This document shows, piece by piece, positions 1 to 12,040 of a stretch of DNA of 64,000 bases; the first letter of the stretch is position 1; each line of letters starts with the position of its first letter. The position numbers and the translations under genes are program-made. The notes beneath the pieces are model-generated. The model searched no databases, was not told where the DNA came from, and saw only the letters and a list, made by a program, of their open reading frames with translations. This stretch comes from Canna indica (lineage: Eukaryota; Streptophyta; Magnoliopsida; Zingiberales; Cannaceae), in the NCBI GenBank assembly GCA_034359265.1, contig CP136891.1, forward strand, positions 15,576,501 through 15,640,500, read 5' to 3'.

Positions 1-1267
1 TGCAAGGAATGAAATTCAAGGTTAAAATCAAAATAGGGGGGGGAAATAGAGACATCAATAAATCAGCTAAGTAAATCTACAGTGGATGGAGAAAAGGAAA
101 GTGTTCATGAATATAAATGGTCATATGGTAAAAATCAATTCTTCAGGTTGAAATTACAGGAACAAATGGTGGGGGGAGAACATTTATTACACAAAAAGCT
201 TTATTATCTATATAAGTTCTGCAGAAGAAAGGAGATCCAAGGACCACGAATTTGTAGCAAACTGATGAAAATTAAAGATCAATTATATCTTGGAGCGGTC
301 CCATTGAATAGCTTTACTAGAATCTTCAAGAATGAGACATAACTTAAACAATTGACAAGTACAAAGTCAATGTACAGCAAAGTTATTATTTCAAAAGTCC
401 TTTTGCATCACATAGGGTCTCTCACGCTCAAAACGAAGAGGTGGACAGAGTGACTGGAGTGATCATGAAAACTAAATCTGACAATCTTAATCACCTGCCC
501 TATTTTGCTTTTACATTCTATCTTCATTTTCGTATCTTCTGTTTCTCGTCGTTTGTCTATGTTCCAAGACCACACTCTACTGCCATCTGTCATTTTTCTC
601 ACAGTCATTGATATTGCTATCTTACTATTAACATCAAACTAATTTTAGATTATATGAATTGTAGTATGTTAATTACATATTCAATCTCAACAGTCCACAT
701 ACTATATCTCAAGGCCTATTGGGGCCTCCAAACAGCCTTCAACTTATTTTTTTTTAAAAAAATTCTTAGTATGGTCTCTACGTTATCTTTAGGACATAAC
801 AGCAAATCAAAGAATATAAAACACAATCTGCAACATCCAATTAACTATGCTCAAATTAGTGTTACCAAGGATACAAAATGCCCAATTGTAATAAGATGCA
901 AACATGTCCAAATGCTAACTAGATAGGAAGCAACGCTATATCCATTGTGAAATGAAATCCATTTTTTCATCAAAAGCACGGTGATTTCTTCTGTAGATAT
1001 GACCTTCTAATAATAGATCCAGATTCCGGCTATACCTTACAATTTAAACAGTGGCAAATTAACCACTGATCACCACCGAGCAGGATCTCTCTAACAAATC
1101 AGAATATCAACATCCACCTATGACTACGCAACCTTTTCAGAATACAAGTCTTTCTTCATTAGCAAATAAAAAGAAAAAGTAGGAAAGATCAAACCTCTCA
1201 TTCCTCAATGCAACAACATCAGCATTGATCCAAATTAAACAAGAATCAAAGCAGAGGAGACCCTCAC
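1..1267 (-). other. Presumed intron 1 of the STRAP-like gene (rest of gene off-window)
   Basis: AT-rich sequence downstream, on the minus strand, of the exon-1 splice donor. I looked for the expected next WD40 segment (Asp-x-x-Pro-Met-Leu-Arg-Asn-Gly followed by the GDWIGTF-type motif) on the minus strand and did not find it, so the next exon is probably beyond position 1. The short ORFs here have no recognisable domain. Extent inferred from exon 1 only. Confidence 0.5.
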
Positions 1268-1385
1268 CCTTGCTCGCACTGATAAGGAAGAATCCATCCG
1301 GAGTAACGGGGCTGTAGAACAAGTCCACCACAGGCCGCGAGTGGCCGTGGCACACAAGAGGCACCGCCACCTTCTTCTTGTCCAT
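1268..1385 (-). CDS. STRAP-like WD40 protein, first coding exon (partial gene)
   Basis: The ATG at 1385 opens a peptide beginning MDKKKVAVPLVCHGHSRPVV and continuing DLFYSPVTPDGFFLISASK. This matches the N-terminus of plant STRAP (serine/threonine kinase receptor-associated protein) and the start of WD repeat 1. STRAP family proteins are about 340-aa seven-bladed WD40 propellers; in animals they are known from SMN/RNP assembly and TGF-beta signalling, and in plants they are cytosolic or nuclear adaptors. The exon ends one base into the next codon, expected to be Asp, at a donor reading G|GTGAGG at 1267-1263 on the minus strand. Read-through past the donor gives unrelated sequence and a stop, which confirms an exon boundary. 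Only 39 codons plus one base are visible; whether the gene is intact cannot be judged here. Confidence 0.85.
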
Positions 1386-1763
1386 CGGTTCACGACGGCT
1401 ACGAGAGAGCCCGGACGCAAAGATCAGAACCCAATTCGAAACCCTAGTCCCAGCCCGAGAAATCCTAACAAGAAATCCACTTCGAGAATTAAAACGAAAA
1501 CGAAGATGGAGATCGGCAACAATCCTCTACAGAGATCGCCAAGAACAAAATATTTTATCTACAACAGTATTGTCCGAGATTAATCTGGGAAAAAAAAGAG
1601 GAGCAAAAATGTATAAGAAAAGAGGACTGGGCCGGTGAGCGGCGAACGAAGAGCGTGCTCTTATACGAGCGAGATCAGAACGGCAACAAATATTGACCGC
1701 CCGATCAAAACATTAACGGTCAAAACAATATCATATATTTCATTTATTACAATTTAAAATACA
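1386..1763 (-). promoter_or_regulatory. 5' UTR and promoter side of the STRAP-like gene
   Basis: GC-moderate sequence immediately upstream (minus strand) of the STRAP start codon, giving way to AT-rich repeats near 1760. It must contain the transcription start. I see no convincing TATA box, and ORFs on the plus strand here are short and featureless. Confidence 0.4.
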
Positions 1764-1990
1764 TTTAAGATTAAAACCGTGTTCTCCAAGATGTTAACTC
1801 GTATGTACGTGTAGTGGCGTAGTCGTATGCACCAGGAAACCGTTTTTTTTCTCTCACATGTATGGGTGGCAATTGAAATGAATTATTCGCAATTAATCGA
1901 TTAACCGATTAACCCAACTAAAAGAGAACGGATCCGGATATCATACTCTATATATGACTGATTTTTAAATTTTGGATTCAAATCATACTT
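1764..1990 (+). repeat. Duplicated block, copy 1
   Basis: About 220 bp running from the run AAAACCGTGTTCTCC through GTACGTGTAGTGGCG, CTCTCACATGT and CATACTCTATATA. The same order of landmarks recurs at 3123-3182 and then, after a 6.8-kb insertion, at 9950-10130. Both copies contain the junction with the AGGGG-type element start, although copy 1 has a deletion there. The block was therefore duplicated after that insertion. Confidence 0.75.
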
Positions 1991-3120
1991 GGTTGAAATT
2001 ATTTTTTATATTATTTTTGTATTTATAAAAAATATTTTTTTCTTTATTTTTGAAAAAAATATTTTTTTATTTTTGAATTAATTGATATAACTTACTTTAT
2101 ATTTACATTATATTTAATGTTTATTCTTAAAAGTATTAATAATTTTGTATTTTGTTCTATTTTTTTTTTTCAAAATCTATATAGTCTTATTTGTTTTGAT
2201 TTTTTTATTTTAAAAATTAATTATTAGTTTTCTTTATTCAAAAACTTTTACTTCGAATAAGATATATGTATTTTAAAATAAATTAATATCAATATAAAAA
2301 AAATATTCATGTTTTTTGATTTACATCTTATTGATATTTATTTTTTATGTTACTTTAGATTATAAATTTATTCGTATGGACTTTTATTTTTCTATATTTT
2401 TTATATAGACATATTATTATTATGGTAAAAGTAATTATTAATTATTAATCTAAGATAATTCATTTTTTATCTTTCTATTTTTTATTTTTATATTAAATTT
2501 AAATATTACTTATAGTTATTTTAAATTAAATTATATAAATATATTTATACACTTTCATAATTATATCAATTAAATTAAATTAATATTTATTATTTTATAG
2601 TATATTTATATATCTTCACATATATAATATTTATTATTACTCTTTAAGTTCATTGGTATGAATATTACTATTTAGAATTATAATTTGATTTAAACTAATT
2701 TTTTAATCTTACTAAATATTTTTATTCTTCTTTTATAACACGCTAATAATATAATATTTTATTTTAAAAAAATTAAAATCTAGTTGTACAATTATTTAAC
2801 TTTCAATTTTTAATTTAAATTATTAAGAACATTAAATTATAAATAAAATTTAATTTACAATTAAAACTATAAATTAATTTACAATTGAAGTTAAAATAAT
2901 CATTTTCTAAAATTATAAGAATTGATTTCAAATTTAAATTTATATAATTTCAAATTAAGTTTATATAATTTGAAATTAAATTTATATTACAAATTATGAA
3001 AATATTTAAAAAAATTGATAGACTATTCTATTTATATATTAAAATATAACATTCAATTTCATACTTTTTTATTTTTAAAACTATAAGTTAATCGTACAAA
3101 GCACGGGTACTATAATTAGT
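1991..3120 (+). mobile_element. AT-rich element with Helitron-like 3' end
   Basis: Over 1.1 kb of very AT-rich DNA without a gene. It ends with GCACGGGTACTATAATTAGT near 3101-3120, which resembles the 3' end of non-autonomous plant Helitrons: a short GC-rich hairpin, then about 10 nt, then CTAG-like bases followed by T. Internal sequence around 2625-2700 resembles sequence at 55590-55710 and, in the other orientation, sequence near 54500-54735. The hairpin is degenerate and the 5' end was not found. Confidence 0.35.
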
Positions 3121-3122
3121 TT

Positions 3123-3182
3123 AATATTAAAACCATGTTCTCCGAGATGTTAACGTGTACGTACGTGTAGTAGTGGCGTAGT
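3123..3182 (+). repeat. Duplicated block, copy 2 (left part, ends in TSD GTAGT)
   Basis: Matches 1764-1823. It is interrupted after GTAGT (3178-3182), where the solo LTR begins, and the matching sequence resumes at 9945 with the repeated GTAGT. Confidence 0.8.
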
Positions 3183-4774
3183 TGTCACACCCCAAAAACG
3201 GGTCACATGACTTGCCAGAGTGTAGTCAAGCACCCCGAAGCCTAAACCAAACACACAAATATTTTAATGCACAAACATCTAGGAGACAAAGTTCTATGAC
3301 ATAAATTTAAACAATTGATACTGATAGCAACTCAATAGCAACTTCGAAAACCACAAGACATGTATACCGACAAATAAGTTAAATAATAAGGGTCTACAAC
3401 TTTCAACACGCCAAATGTCATAAACAACTCAGTTTAAACATGACTCGATCATGTCAACTAGTTCACGAGATTGCTATCGGAGTCTGCCGACATCAGTTGC
3501 GTTGTACCTCAGCTGTGTTGTACCTCAGCGATCACGCTCTGCAAAACAAACACGCACCGCGAGAGTGAGTTCAAAAACTTAGTAAGTGGTCACCTGACAT
3601 TCACCAAGTGGGAGCAAGATAACAAGTAATGTAATAGATAAAGTGAGTTCGGATCACAAAATTATTAAATAAAGAAACATATTCCCATCCGACTCTACAA
3701 GAGGATGTTCTCTAAATATCCAACCACCATTCTCAAGCATTTGCTAAGCCGACTGCCCAACTAAACTCCCCTCTCGGGCTCACTGATCTAGTAAGGCCCT
3801 CTAGAATCAGCACCCCAACTCAGTCGGGAAGGCCCTCCGACCCCAGATTACTCGTACGCTAAACGTACCACTCGGCCCAATATGCAGCCCAAAACCACCC
3901 CGTACATGAAGCGCATCGACCTACCACAGCCCAATATCGTCTCGTGCACGGTGTGCACCGCTCGGCCTGATAAGGCCCAATAAATGTCAACTTAGAGAAC
4001 CACCAACTCCTAAACCTTGATTCTTTTCTATGTCTCGCAGAATGTCGGTATGCACCCGAACATCAGCCATTCTACACTTGCCTTCCAATTTATCTACTTA
4101 AGGACCACACCCTCACATCAACATGAAGATTTTAATTTCACTACTATCACCCGGTTAAGTCTCTAACATTTTCATCAAGCTAGGAAATGTCATACGGGGC
4201 TCGCAGTCTGACCCGTTAAATACATACATTGACAATTCTAGCCTACCGTAGCTCTCAAATTACTCATCGTACACTACTGTTCAGGTCATCAAAATATTTT
4301 CTAAACTTAGACCATAGCGTACATAAAGATCGATAGGTTATATCGATATCTTTCACAGTAAACTCGCAACTCAACAATAGAATCAATTTCACATGTATTT
4401 AAACCAATTTTCAGCAAATCAGCATAAAATTTCAGCATATGAAAAATTTATCTTTGCACTTCCATTTTCAGCATGACATTGTAGAACTATATGCACATAA
4501 TTAATTTAATTCAACAAGCATATCTCACATTTACAACACCTAAGTTTCAGCAAACTAAATCAGCATACACTTATGTAATTCCAGCACATATTAAATATGC
4601 GTATAACCATGTAAATTCAGCACATATAAAAATCAACATATAACTATGCAATTCCAGCATGTATAATCAGCCTCATGCACATCATTTAGCCCACACAACA
4701 TAAAATTTTCAGCGCATGAAAATGATACAAACTCCTATTATTTTCTTTTTTAAAAAAAAGAAGCTACTACAAGA

Positions 4775-7700
4775 TCAAGTTACTGCCTCCGATGAAGAGA
4801 AAGAAAGCAAAGAGCTTTCCTGATCTTTACGGCTGGCAGCAGAGCTCGATGCTTGGCCAAAAATTTTATTGCTTATATCAGAAACATTACAACTGTTTGA
4901 GCTGACAGGAAAACAAGGAAAATTTGCCCTAATTACATTTGAACTATGAGATAAACTCTGAGCTAAACCCCTCTTAGCTAGAAGATGAGCTTTAGAATTT
5001 AACTTCCTATCAATATGAAACCAACCAATTACCTCAACTTCCTCAGCAATGGACCAAATATCAACCACAAGCTTTTTTAAGCACCAAGGAGCCTTGTACA
5101 CTTTATTAAGAATATTAATTGCTCTCAAGCAATCAGAGAATACTTTGATATGCTTGTAATTCATAAACTTTGCTCTCCTGATACGAAGCCAGATAGTCCA
5201 GATCTCTACAAACAGTGGAAAATCAACCTTCTTATTACCAAATTCTTCCCAGACTGCAGTGTTAACATTGCTTAAAAAATAGAAATGAAAACCAGCATCA
5301 CAGTTACCAGCTAACCAGGCAGCATCGCAATATGCATTAATGCCTACTTCTTCTATGCAATTCTGCTTCAATGTCATTTTATCAGTAGAATTCGAATAGT
5401 TATCAGGACAAGGCTCATTTTGCCTTTTGACAGAATTAACTTTATTCAAAACTGGAACTTCTAAACAAGCAGGAACTTCTTTATAGACTTCTGATAAAGC
5501 CCTATAAACCAATGAGTAAATACTTTTCCTCTTGCTGTTAAAACAGATTTTATTCATGTTCTTCCAAATTTGCCAAAGACAGGCAGCAATCAGCCCAGTA
5601 ATTTTATTCCCCCATTTTTTTTCAAGAGAAGCACCTTCTTTAAGCCATCCACCAGTTGGTCATAAGCTTTTGTAATTAAACACAAAACCTAAATGTTTCT
5701 CAACACATTCCCATACTTTGAGTGAAAAAGGACATTTGAAAAAAAAGTGATCAACACTATCCTCCCCCTCATTACAAACATAGCATTTACAAGGAGACAC
5801 TTTACTGAAGCTAGCAAGATAGCAGGAAGTAAGCAATCTTCCCCAAGCCAACTTCCATGTAAATATCTTAATCTTAGGAATGGTATCCATACTCCATAAC
5901 TTTGCCCAGTTTATGTCAGGAGCAATGACAGAATCCTGCTTCTCCTTAAGGTAGTTATAAGCAATCTTACAGCTAACTTTTCTTTTATCATTTAATCTCC
6001 AAACCCATTTATCCTTCTCATCATACTTAGGGATATAAATTTGACTTATCAATTGAACCAGCTCACAGCCAAATATGTCATTTAGCAAATGATAATTCCA
6101 ATCCCTATTAATGAACAAATCAGAAAGCTTCTAAAAAAAACATACATTCTCAGGATTGACATAAGTTGGCCACTTGTCAAGAGGAATACTTGAAATCCAA
6201 GGATCCTTGGATATGCATATATCTTCACCATTACCAATCTTCATTTGGAGCCCATCCTTTAGCATCTGAATTGTTTTGTGCAGTCCTTTGAAAGACTAGG
6301 AATATTTAGAGCCATTGCATTGATCCCATGGATGATAATTTTCATACTTCACACGAAGAACCTTTGCCCATAAGCAATCACTCTTATTGAGAAAGGGGAG
6401 CACCCTTTTTGCTAATAGAGAAAATCTGAATAAACTTAGATCTCGAACACCCAACCCTCCAGAAGCCTTGTTGGCAGTAACTTTGTCCCAGCTCAGTAAA
6501 TGAAATGCCTTCTTTTTTACACTGGTTTGCCACGTGAATTTCTTGGAAACTGACTTATATTTCTCAATCACCTTCTCATTAATCCATGTTGTAGATAAAG
6601 TATGAACTGGAATTGAGTTCATAACTGAGTTAAAGAGAGTTACTTTACCAGCTTGGGAAATTGTCTTACTAGCCCAGCTGTCAACCTTGCAAATTGCCTT
6701 GTCAACCATCTGGTATTGAAGGTTTGTTGGTACTTTCCCTGGGTTCACATTCGAACCTAAATATTTCATGGGGAAACTGCCTTCTCTAATTCCAAGAGAT
6801 TTGCAAACTTCTGTTTTGATTTTATCAGGACAACAGCTTAGGAAAAAGACTTCAGATTTGTGACTATTGATTTTTTGGTTAGTCATCTTGCAATACGCAC
6901 CAAATATTTCCTGAAGCTTAGCACAAACATTCTTGTCATACTTTACAAAGATAAGGATATCATCAGCAAAAAAGAGGTGGCTGATGATAACTCCTTTATG
7001 CTTAAAAGGCTTAAAATTACTTGATGATACCTCCCTCCTAATCAGTTGAGATAGGGCCTCTTGGAGAATAATAAAGAGGTAAGGTGATAAAGGGTCACCT
7101 TGTCTTACACCCATATGACTCTTGAAGGCTTTAGATAGAATTCCATTGACACAACATTTGAAAACTGGAGATTCCAAACATGCTTTGATCCATGAAATGA
7201 ACTTGCCAGGAAAATTCATGCAACCCAAGATACATAAAATAGCATCCCATGAAGCTCTATCAAAAGCCTTTTCCAAATCAACCTTAAACATAATGTATGG
7301 ATTTTTTCTCTTTGATTTTTCAATCACTTTGACAACCTCTGAAGCAATAAAGATGTTGTCATGCATATTCCTTTTTTTAATGAAAGCACCTTGTTCACTT
7401 GCAATTAAGGAATTCATCAAAGGTCTCAATCTGTTAACAATTACCTTGGATAAAATCTTGTAAGAAACATTGCACAAAGAAATTGGCCTGAAGTCTTTAA
7501 CTTCTCTAGGATTATCTTTTTTGGGAATGAATACAATTTTTGTGTCGCCCCATGCAGAAGGAATTGAAGCATTATCATGAAAATCCTTGAAGACAGCTAA
7601 CAAAGAAACATTTATTGAATCCTAATAGCCGGTAAAAAACTCTACACCAAAACCATCAGGTCATGGTGCCTTACCTCTTCCAAGACTAAAGAGGGCTTCT

Positions 7701-9045
7701 TTAATCTCTGATAAGCTGAAATTCGAAACCAGTGAGCTCCTTTGTTTACTTGAAATCCTTTTCCAGTCAAAATTCTTAAGGAACAAATAATTTTCGGGGT
7801 CAACCAAATCCTCATTCCACAGTCTTTTATACCAATTCACAAATGTTTCTATTATTTCATTAGGACAAGTAGTGATACCCTCTTCTACAACCAGCTCATT
7901 CACTGCATTGACTCTTTTTCTAAATTTTATCAGAGAATGGAAAAATTTTGTGTTTTTGTCATTTTGCTCAAGCCATTTGTATCTAGATTTTGCCCAGGCT
8001 TTGATATGTAGGTGCCTATTTAAAGCCATAGCTTTATTGTTTAGAGTTTCAGCCTTGCAAGATCTGCATTATTGCAGCCTCCTTGACTATCAATTTCTTC
8101 TAATACACCAATTTCATCAAGAGTGCATTTTAGGATCTTATCTACTGGGCCAATGCTTTCTTTGCTCCATGTACTAAGCCTTGAGCTAGCTTCATTTAAG
8201 CATCTTCCAAAGGTGCTCATTGCATTCAAGCCCCAATCATATCCCCTCCAAGTGTCAGCCACCAATTCCTTTAAATCTGGGTACTCAATCCAGAATTGTT
8301 CAAAAACAAAATTCTTTTTGCCAGCAATGTGAGGAAACTTTGATCTTGCACTCAACAAAATTGGGCAATGATCTGAAGCCACTCTTTCCAAGTGGAGAAC
8401 AAAAGAGTTGCTGAAAAGGTTGAACCAGCCGAGATTAGCATAAGCTTTATCAAGCCTAGCTAGGACTCTATGAGGCCACTTTCTATTATTACACCATGTA
8501 AAAGGAGGACCTCTGAAACTGAGATCCGAAAGGCCTGCAAGAGAGCAAAAAGTGCTAAAAGCAAGATTGGATTTTCCAAATATAAATGGCTTGCCCCCTT
8601 TCTTTTCTTCTTGATTGACTATGCAATTGTAATCACCAATAACTAGCCAGGGAAGCTCATCACCATTAATGTTACTCAGAAGTTCCCATAACAATTCCCT
8701 TTCATCCTTGTCAGTGCTAGCATAGATCCCTGTTAACAACCAAGGCTCCTTATTTGATTGATTAATGGACACATGAATGGCCTGAGAGCAAGAGAACATT
8801 TTGGATATTGAGAAAAGATTTTTTTTCCAAACCAAGACAATACCTCCAGATCTTCCAAAAGCAGGAACATGCAGTCCATCCCAAGAGCTACCAAATTTTT
8901 TGATACAAGATATTGATTCCTCATCATCAAGGTGAGTTTCCACAAGTAACACTAACTCTAGAAGATGCTTCTTCATCATAACACGAAGGTAGTCCCATCC
9001 TGCAATTTTGAGACCACATCTAATGTTCCATGAAAGGAACTTCAT
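4775..9045 (-). pseudogene. LINE ORF2 (endonuclease-RT-RNase H), inactivated
   Basis: ORF2 starts at 9045. In order it has an APE-type endonuclease (FLSWNIRC, LLVETHL, GDYNCI, SDHCP motifs, to about 8041), a linker, reverse transcriptase (FRPISLCN, KVDLEKAFD, GVRQGDPLSPYLF and the catalytic FFADD, about 7600-6900), a zf-RVT Cys/His region (CYVCNEG...HFFFKCP, about 5830-5720) and a C-terminal plant-type RNase H (YCDAAW...FVEIW...FSDCLRA, about 5330-5100). A frameshift at about 8041-8065 separates the endonuclease from the rest. The remaining frame is continuous to 4775 except for in-frame stops at 7661-7663, 7622-7624, 6296-6298, 6131-6133 and 5660-5662. It is a dead copy; the encoded enzymes would copy LINE RNA at nicked chromosomal DNA. 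Confidence 0.93.
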
Positions 9046-9115
9046 CCTACATTCATAGAAACATTAGCCTCATCATCCCCATTTTTGGGATCACCATCAG
9101 ACTCAATCATCTTTG
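9042..9115 (-). pseudogene. LINE ORF1 C-terminal remnant
   Basis: The minus strand just inside the LINE 5' truncation keeps an open frame of 24 codons (…MIESDGDPKNGDDEANVSMN…) ending in TGA at 9044-9042. That stop overlaps the ORF2 start codon in an ATGA arrangement. It is acidic and has no recognisable domain, and is read as the tail of the gag-like ORF1 from its position. The overlap suggests ORF2 was translated by reinitiation or stop-start coupling. Confidence 0.7.
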
Positions 9116-9944
9116 CAAACTCCTATTATTTTCAGCATACATATTTGCAAAATTTCACCCGCCGATATCCATCCATGAACATATTAATAATTTTAGTTAA
9201 AGAGAAACACATTTGTATGAAGAAACCCTCCAATATTCTCCTCGTGGGCGACTGCACATAGGAATGAGAGGCTTTACCTAGGTTTCTTTGTTCCCCAAAA
9301 TCAATCAATCAATCATACTTTAAAATCTTTAAATTTCAAGAGAGAATCCCCACACAAAATTCGATCTCAGATCAATCAAAATTTTAGATTTTTCCCTCAT
9401 GGTGAGGGGCGGCCAAGGAGAGAACACAACCTCAATTCATGTAAGGAAATCACTCACCGAAGAAGAAAGATCAGAAGGAAGACGAGATTCTCGCTTTCCG
9501 CGGCGTTCCTCGTGAATTCATGCCAGTCTTCTCCTCCGCCCCAAGCCCGCCCGTCTCTTGTTTTTGCGTCTCGGGTTCCGTGCAACTATAGTATCCGTAT
9601 GATGCCCCAATTATATTTTATTATTTTATTTTATTGCAAAAATTACTATACTACCCCCAACTTAAGTGACTAACTAAACCCACTCTAACTTCCCCGGTTC
9701 TAACCCGAATCACATTCTGATTGGATCGTCGAACTTCACTCAAAATCCTCTTTAATTCCACGACACATAAAATTTATACATCCAAAAACTCATAATTAAG
9801 ATAATTCCAAAGTAAAATGTGTCTCACCTCAAGTTAGGCGCTATGCCGCTATCGATCAATCATGCACGTGTCATCTCACGTCACACGCAACCCGCTGAAA
9901 CCAATACACATAAAATATTATTTTTATTTTTAGCGAGTATTACA

Positions 9945-10130
9945 GTAGTCGTATGCATCAACAAAACCAGTTTTTTCTCTCACATGTAGGGGTGACAATT
10001 GAAATGGATTACCTGTGGTAAACCGATTAACCGAACTAGGGGTGAACAGGTCCGCATACCATGTATTTTTCATGATACTCGGATCATACTCTATATAAGA
10101 CCGATTCCTAAATTTTGGACCCGGGCACTA
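9945..10130 (+). repeat. Duplicated block, copy 2 (right part)
   Basis: Resumes after the solo LTR with its GTAGT duplication, then CTCTCACATGTAGGGGTGAC and sequence matching 1825-1990. It includes the start of an AGGGGTGACA-type element whose own right end was not found, probably because of later truncation near 10730. Confidence 0.7.
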
Positions 10131-10502
10131 CTCTGTTGAGACTTGAAACCAGATCTTACCCTGGAACCAGACCTTATCGTGGAACCCGTGGTGTAGTACA
10201 AGTTCTTGATACCCTATTGAAACTTACATATTTAAAGGTTCCAAAGTATATGTACCAGCTACCTTGTTTGAACATGTCTATTTATATGTTTCAGGTACCC
10301 TATTAGATTTTGTTCATTTACAGGTCCGGGGTACTGATTCCTGGAACTTGATGTGTTGAACCCGGGACCAAAATTGATTTTAATTGATTCCTTAATTTTT
10401 ATTTCGAACCTTATTCAAATTTAATTTGGATCTACTCAGAACCTACTCGATCGGGTAGGTTCCAACTAGTTTCGGGCCTACTGATATCCATGCACACCCC
10501 TA
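10037..10502. mobile_element. AGGGGTG-ended element (hAT-like), nested
   Basis: Left end TAGGGGTGAACAGG at 10037 and right end TGCACACCCCTA at 10502 are inverted copies. The flanking octamers AACCGAAC and AATTGAAT match at 5 of 8 positions, all differences being C/T. The interior is made of repeated TTGAAACT, GGAACC and TACC-rich words in both orientations. No transposase. See the related copies at 36.1, 38.1, 49.2, 52.4 and 62.5 kb. Confidence 0.5.
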
Positions 10503-10909
10503 AATTGAATCGTAAAATTCGATCTTAGATAGTGAATTTTCAATTTAGTTTCGATTAGAGAATATGAAAACACGACTAAATTCGATTCGATTATTGGTTC
10601 GCAGATAACTGGTTAGCGAACCGGTTATATATTTTAGTTTCGATTAATCGATTAGTAAATGGGTAACAAGTTTCATTCGAGTCAAACTAACTGATTTCAA
10701 TTATCCGTTTGATAACCAAAATCAAGCAAAGGGTTTGGTAGTGAAGTAAAAGGCGATCACGGGGTTCTTGAGAAAAAGATATTGATGCTAGGATCTATCA
10801 AGGAGGATGTGTCTTTTGCTACCTCTTCGCAAGACTTAAGTAAATCGATTGTCATTCTATAGATGTAGGAATCATTATCCTTTAGGTACATAAAATCCTA
10901 ACTCTAAAT

Positions 10910-11520
10910 GTGATCTTCCTTCTGGCTCTAAAAAAAATACTTAAGCATGGATCTATTAAAGAAATTGACTCTAAAACTTTTTGCTTGTTCAAGATTTTAT
11001 CAAATATTATAGCTTCGGTTGATGGTTTTTTCGAGTTTGATGATATGCCCGAACCTTGGTTTGCTTTGTTATCCGGTCGATCTCTTCAAAGAGCTCCACT
11101 ACATTCCGACACAAGGCATTAGACTTTTCATACCTAATCTAGTCTGAGTTTAATTTTGCAAATATTATTGATTTTGAAAAATGATCGTTCTTTATTGCTT
11201 TGGTCCCAAATAAATAAATATTAAAAAAAATTAGAGGGTACTTGGGCTTTTATGGGCCATCTTATTAATTTGAGGCCTTGTCAGCCGAATTTAAAAACCC
11301 TTGTTAAGGAAATTTGTTTGGGCCATGCATGGTTTCATGTTTTTGATTTACATATGGAATACTAGAATAATAATATTTTGATTAAGATGGCAATAAAAAT
11401 TTTTTTGATTAAGATTGCTAATGTAACAGGTAAACTACTTAAAATCGATAAGATTTATTCTAATGGGGAGAGAGACAAATTTGTAAGAATAGGAGAATGA
11501 AACCTAATTTTTCATATTAA
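10910..11520 (+). pseudogene. Degenerate LINE ORF1 (DUF4283-type gag-like) fragment
   Basis: The best-preserved stretch, from 11231, reads LEGTWAFMGHLINLRPCQPN, then a His-Ala-Trp-Phe-His-Val run and DLHMEY. After a stop and a short disturbed stretch it continues TGKLLKIDKIYSNGERDKF. This is the arrangement of plant LINE ORF1 proteins with a DUF4283 domain (LRPW.P.F, AWVR...L..EYW, IGK.LK.D..T...RG.FARI). The upstream ORF (10910-11122) ends in FFEFDDMPEPWFALLSGRSL and may be an earlier part of the same relic. Several stops and frame changes show it is dead. Confidence 0.55.
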
Positions 11521-12040
11521 TAATCCTTTATACTTTCCTTGAAATATTGTTGATGATCCTAATAATTATATTTATATATATATATATATGTATGTATGTA
11601 TGTATGTATATAATTTTAGAAATATTTTCCTATATTAACCCTTTTAAAAATTAAAATGTCCAGTAATTCAAGTACACCATGGACTTGTAGAAATTATGTT
11701 CATAAGATGTTATAGCCAAGGAATTTAATCCTATGGAATGCTATTTTTGTTTTAATTTAATTAGTTTTATATTCTAAAAGATTGATTGGATCAAAAGCCA
11801 ATTAAAAACCATCAGAATTGAACCAATTAGTGGTTAAGCTGATTCATTTGATGCAGCCAAATGATGTGACAATGAATTGTGAGATTCATTCATTATCACA
11901 TTCTTATTTTTGTTGTGAAAATTGAATTCACATTAGGCATAGATTATTAGATTGTGAGATTCATTCATACAAGACATGCCTTATTCTTATTTTACATGAT
12001 ATATTAATTATTTGTGAAAAGTAGTTTACGAGACAATTCT
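11521..12040. other. AT-rich intergenic sequence with short microsatellites
   Basis: Contains alternating TA and a GTAT run (about 11573-11610). A near-identical GTGAGATTCATTCAT motif occurs twice (about 11879 and 11956). No gene seen. Confidence 0.5.

Larger units (their letters stand above)
4746..9115 (-). mobile_element. 5'-truncated L1-type LINE with 18-bp TSD
   Basis: A 4,370-bp non-LTR retrotransposon on the minus strand. It is bounded by a perfect 18-bp duplication, CAAACTCCTATTATTTTC, at 4728-4745 and 9116-9133. The minus-strand 3' end carries a short A-rich tail after only about 25 bp of 3' UTR. The 5' end lies within the last codons of ORF1, so most of ORF1 and the 5' UTR are missing, as is typical of incomplete target-primed reverse transcription. 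It sits inside the solo LTR and is younger than it. Confidence 0.93.
3183..9944 (-). mobile_element. Solo LTR (Ty3/gypsy, Del/Tekay-like) interrupted by a LINE
   Basis: The element begins TGTCACACCCC at 3183 and ends GAGTATTACA at 9944, with a perfect 5-bp target duplication GTAGT on both sides (3178-3182 and 9945-9949). Removing the LINE and one copy of its target duplication leaves 2,374 bp with TG...CA ends and no gag-pol, which fits a solo LTR. Read on the minus strand it starts TGTAATACTCGC, ends GGGGTGTGACA, and contains a CTTACTAAGTTTTTGAACTC block. These features recall long LTRs of Del/Tekay chromoviruses; that family call is inference. The element lies inside copy 2 of the duplicated block. 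Confidence 0.8.

Noticed and set aside
1201..1260. Possible second STRAP exon (minus-strand ADVVALRNE)
   Set aside because: Only a chance resemblance to the expected DxxPMLRNGE; no acceptor in the right place and the following GDWIGTF-type motif is absent.
3183..9944. Reading the TG...CA element as a full LTR retrotransposon
   Set aside because: After removing the LINE only 2,374 bp remain with no gag-pol and no second LTR; a solo LTR fits better.
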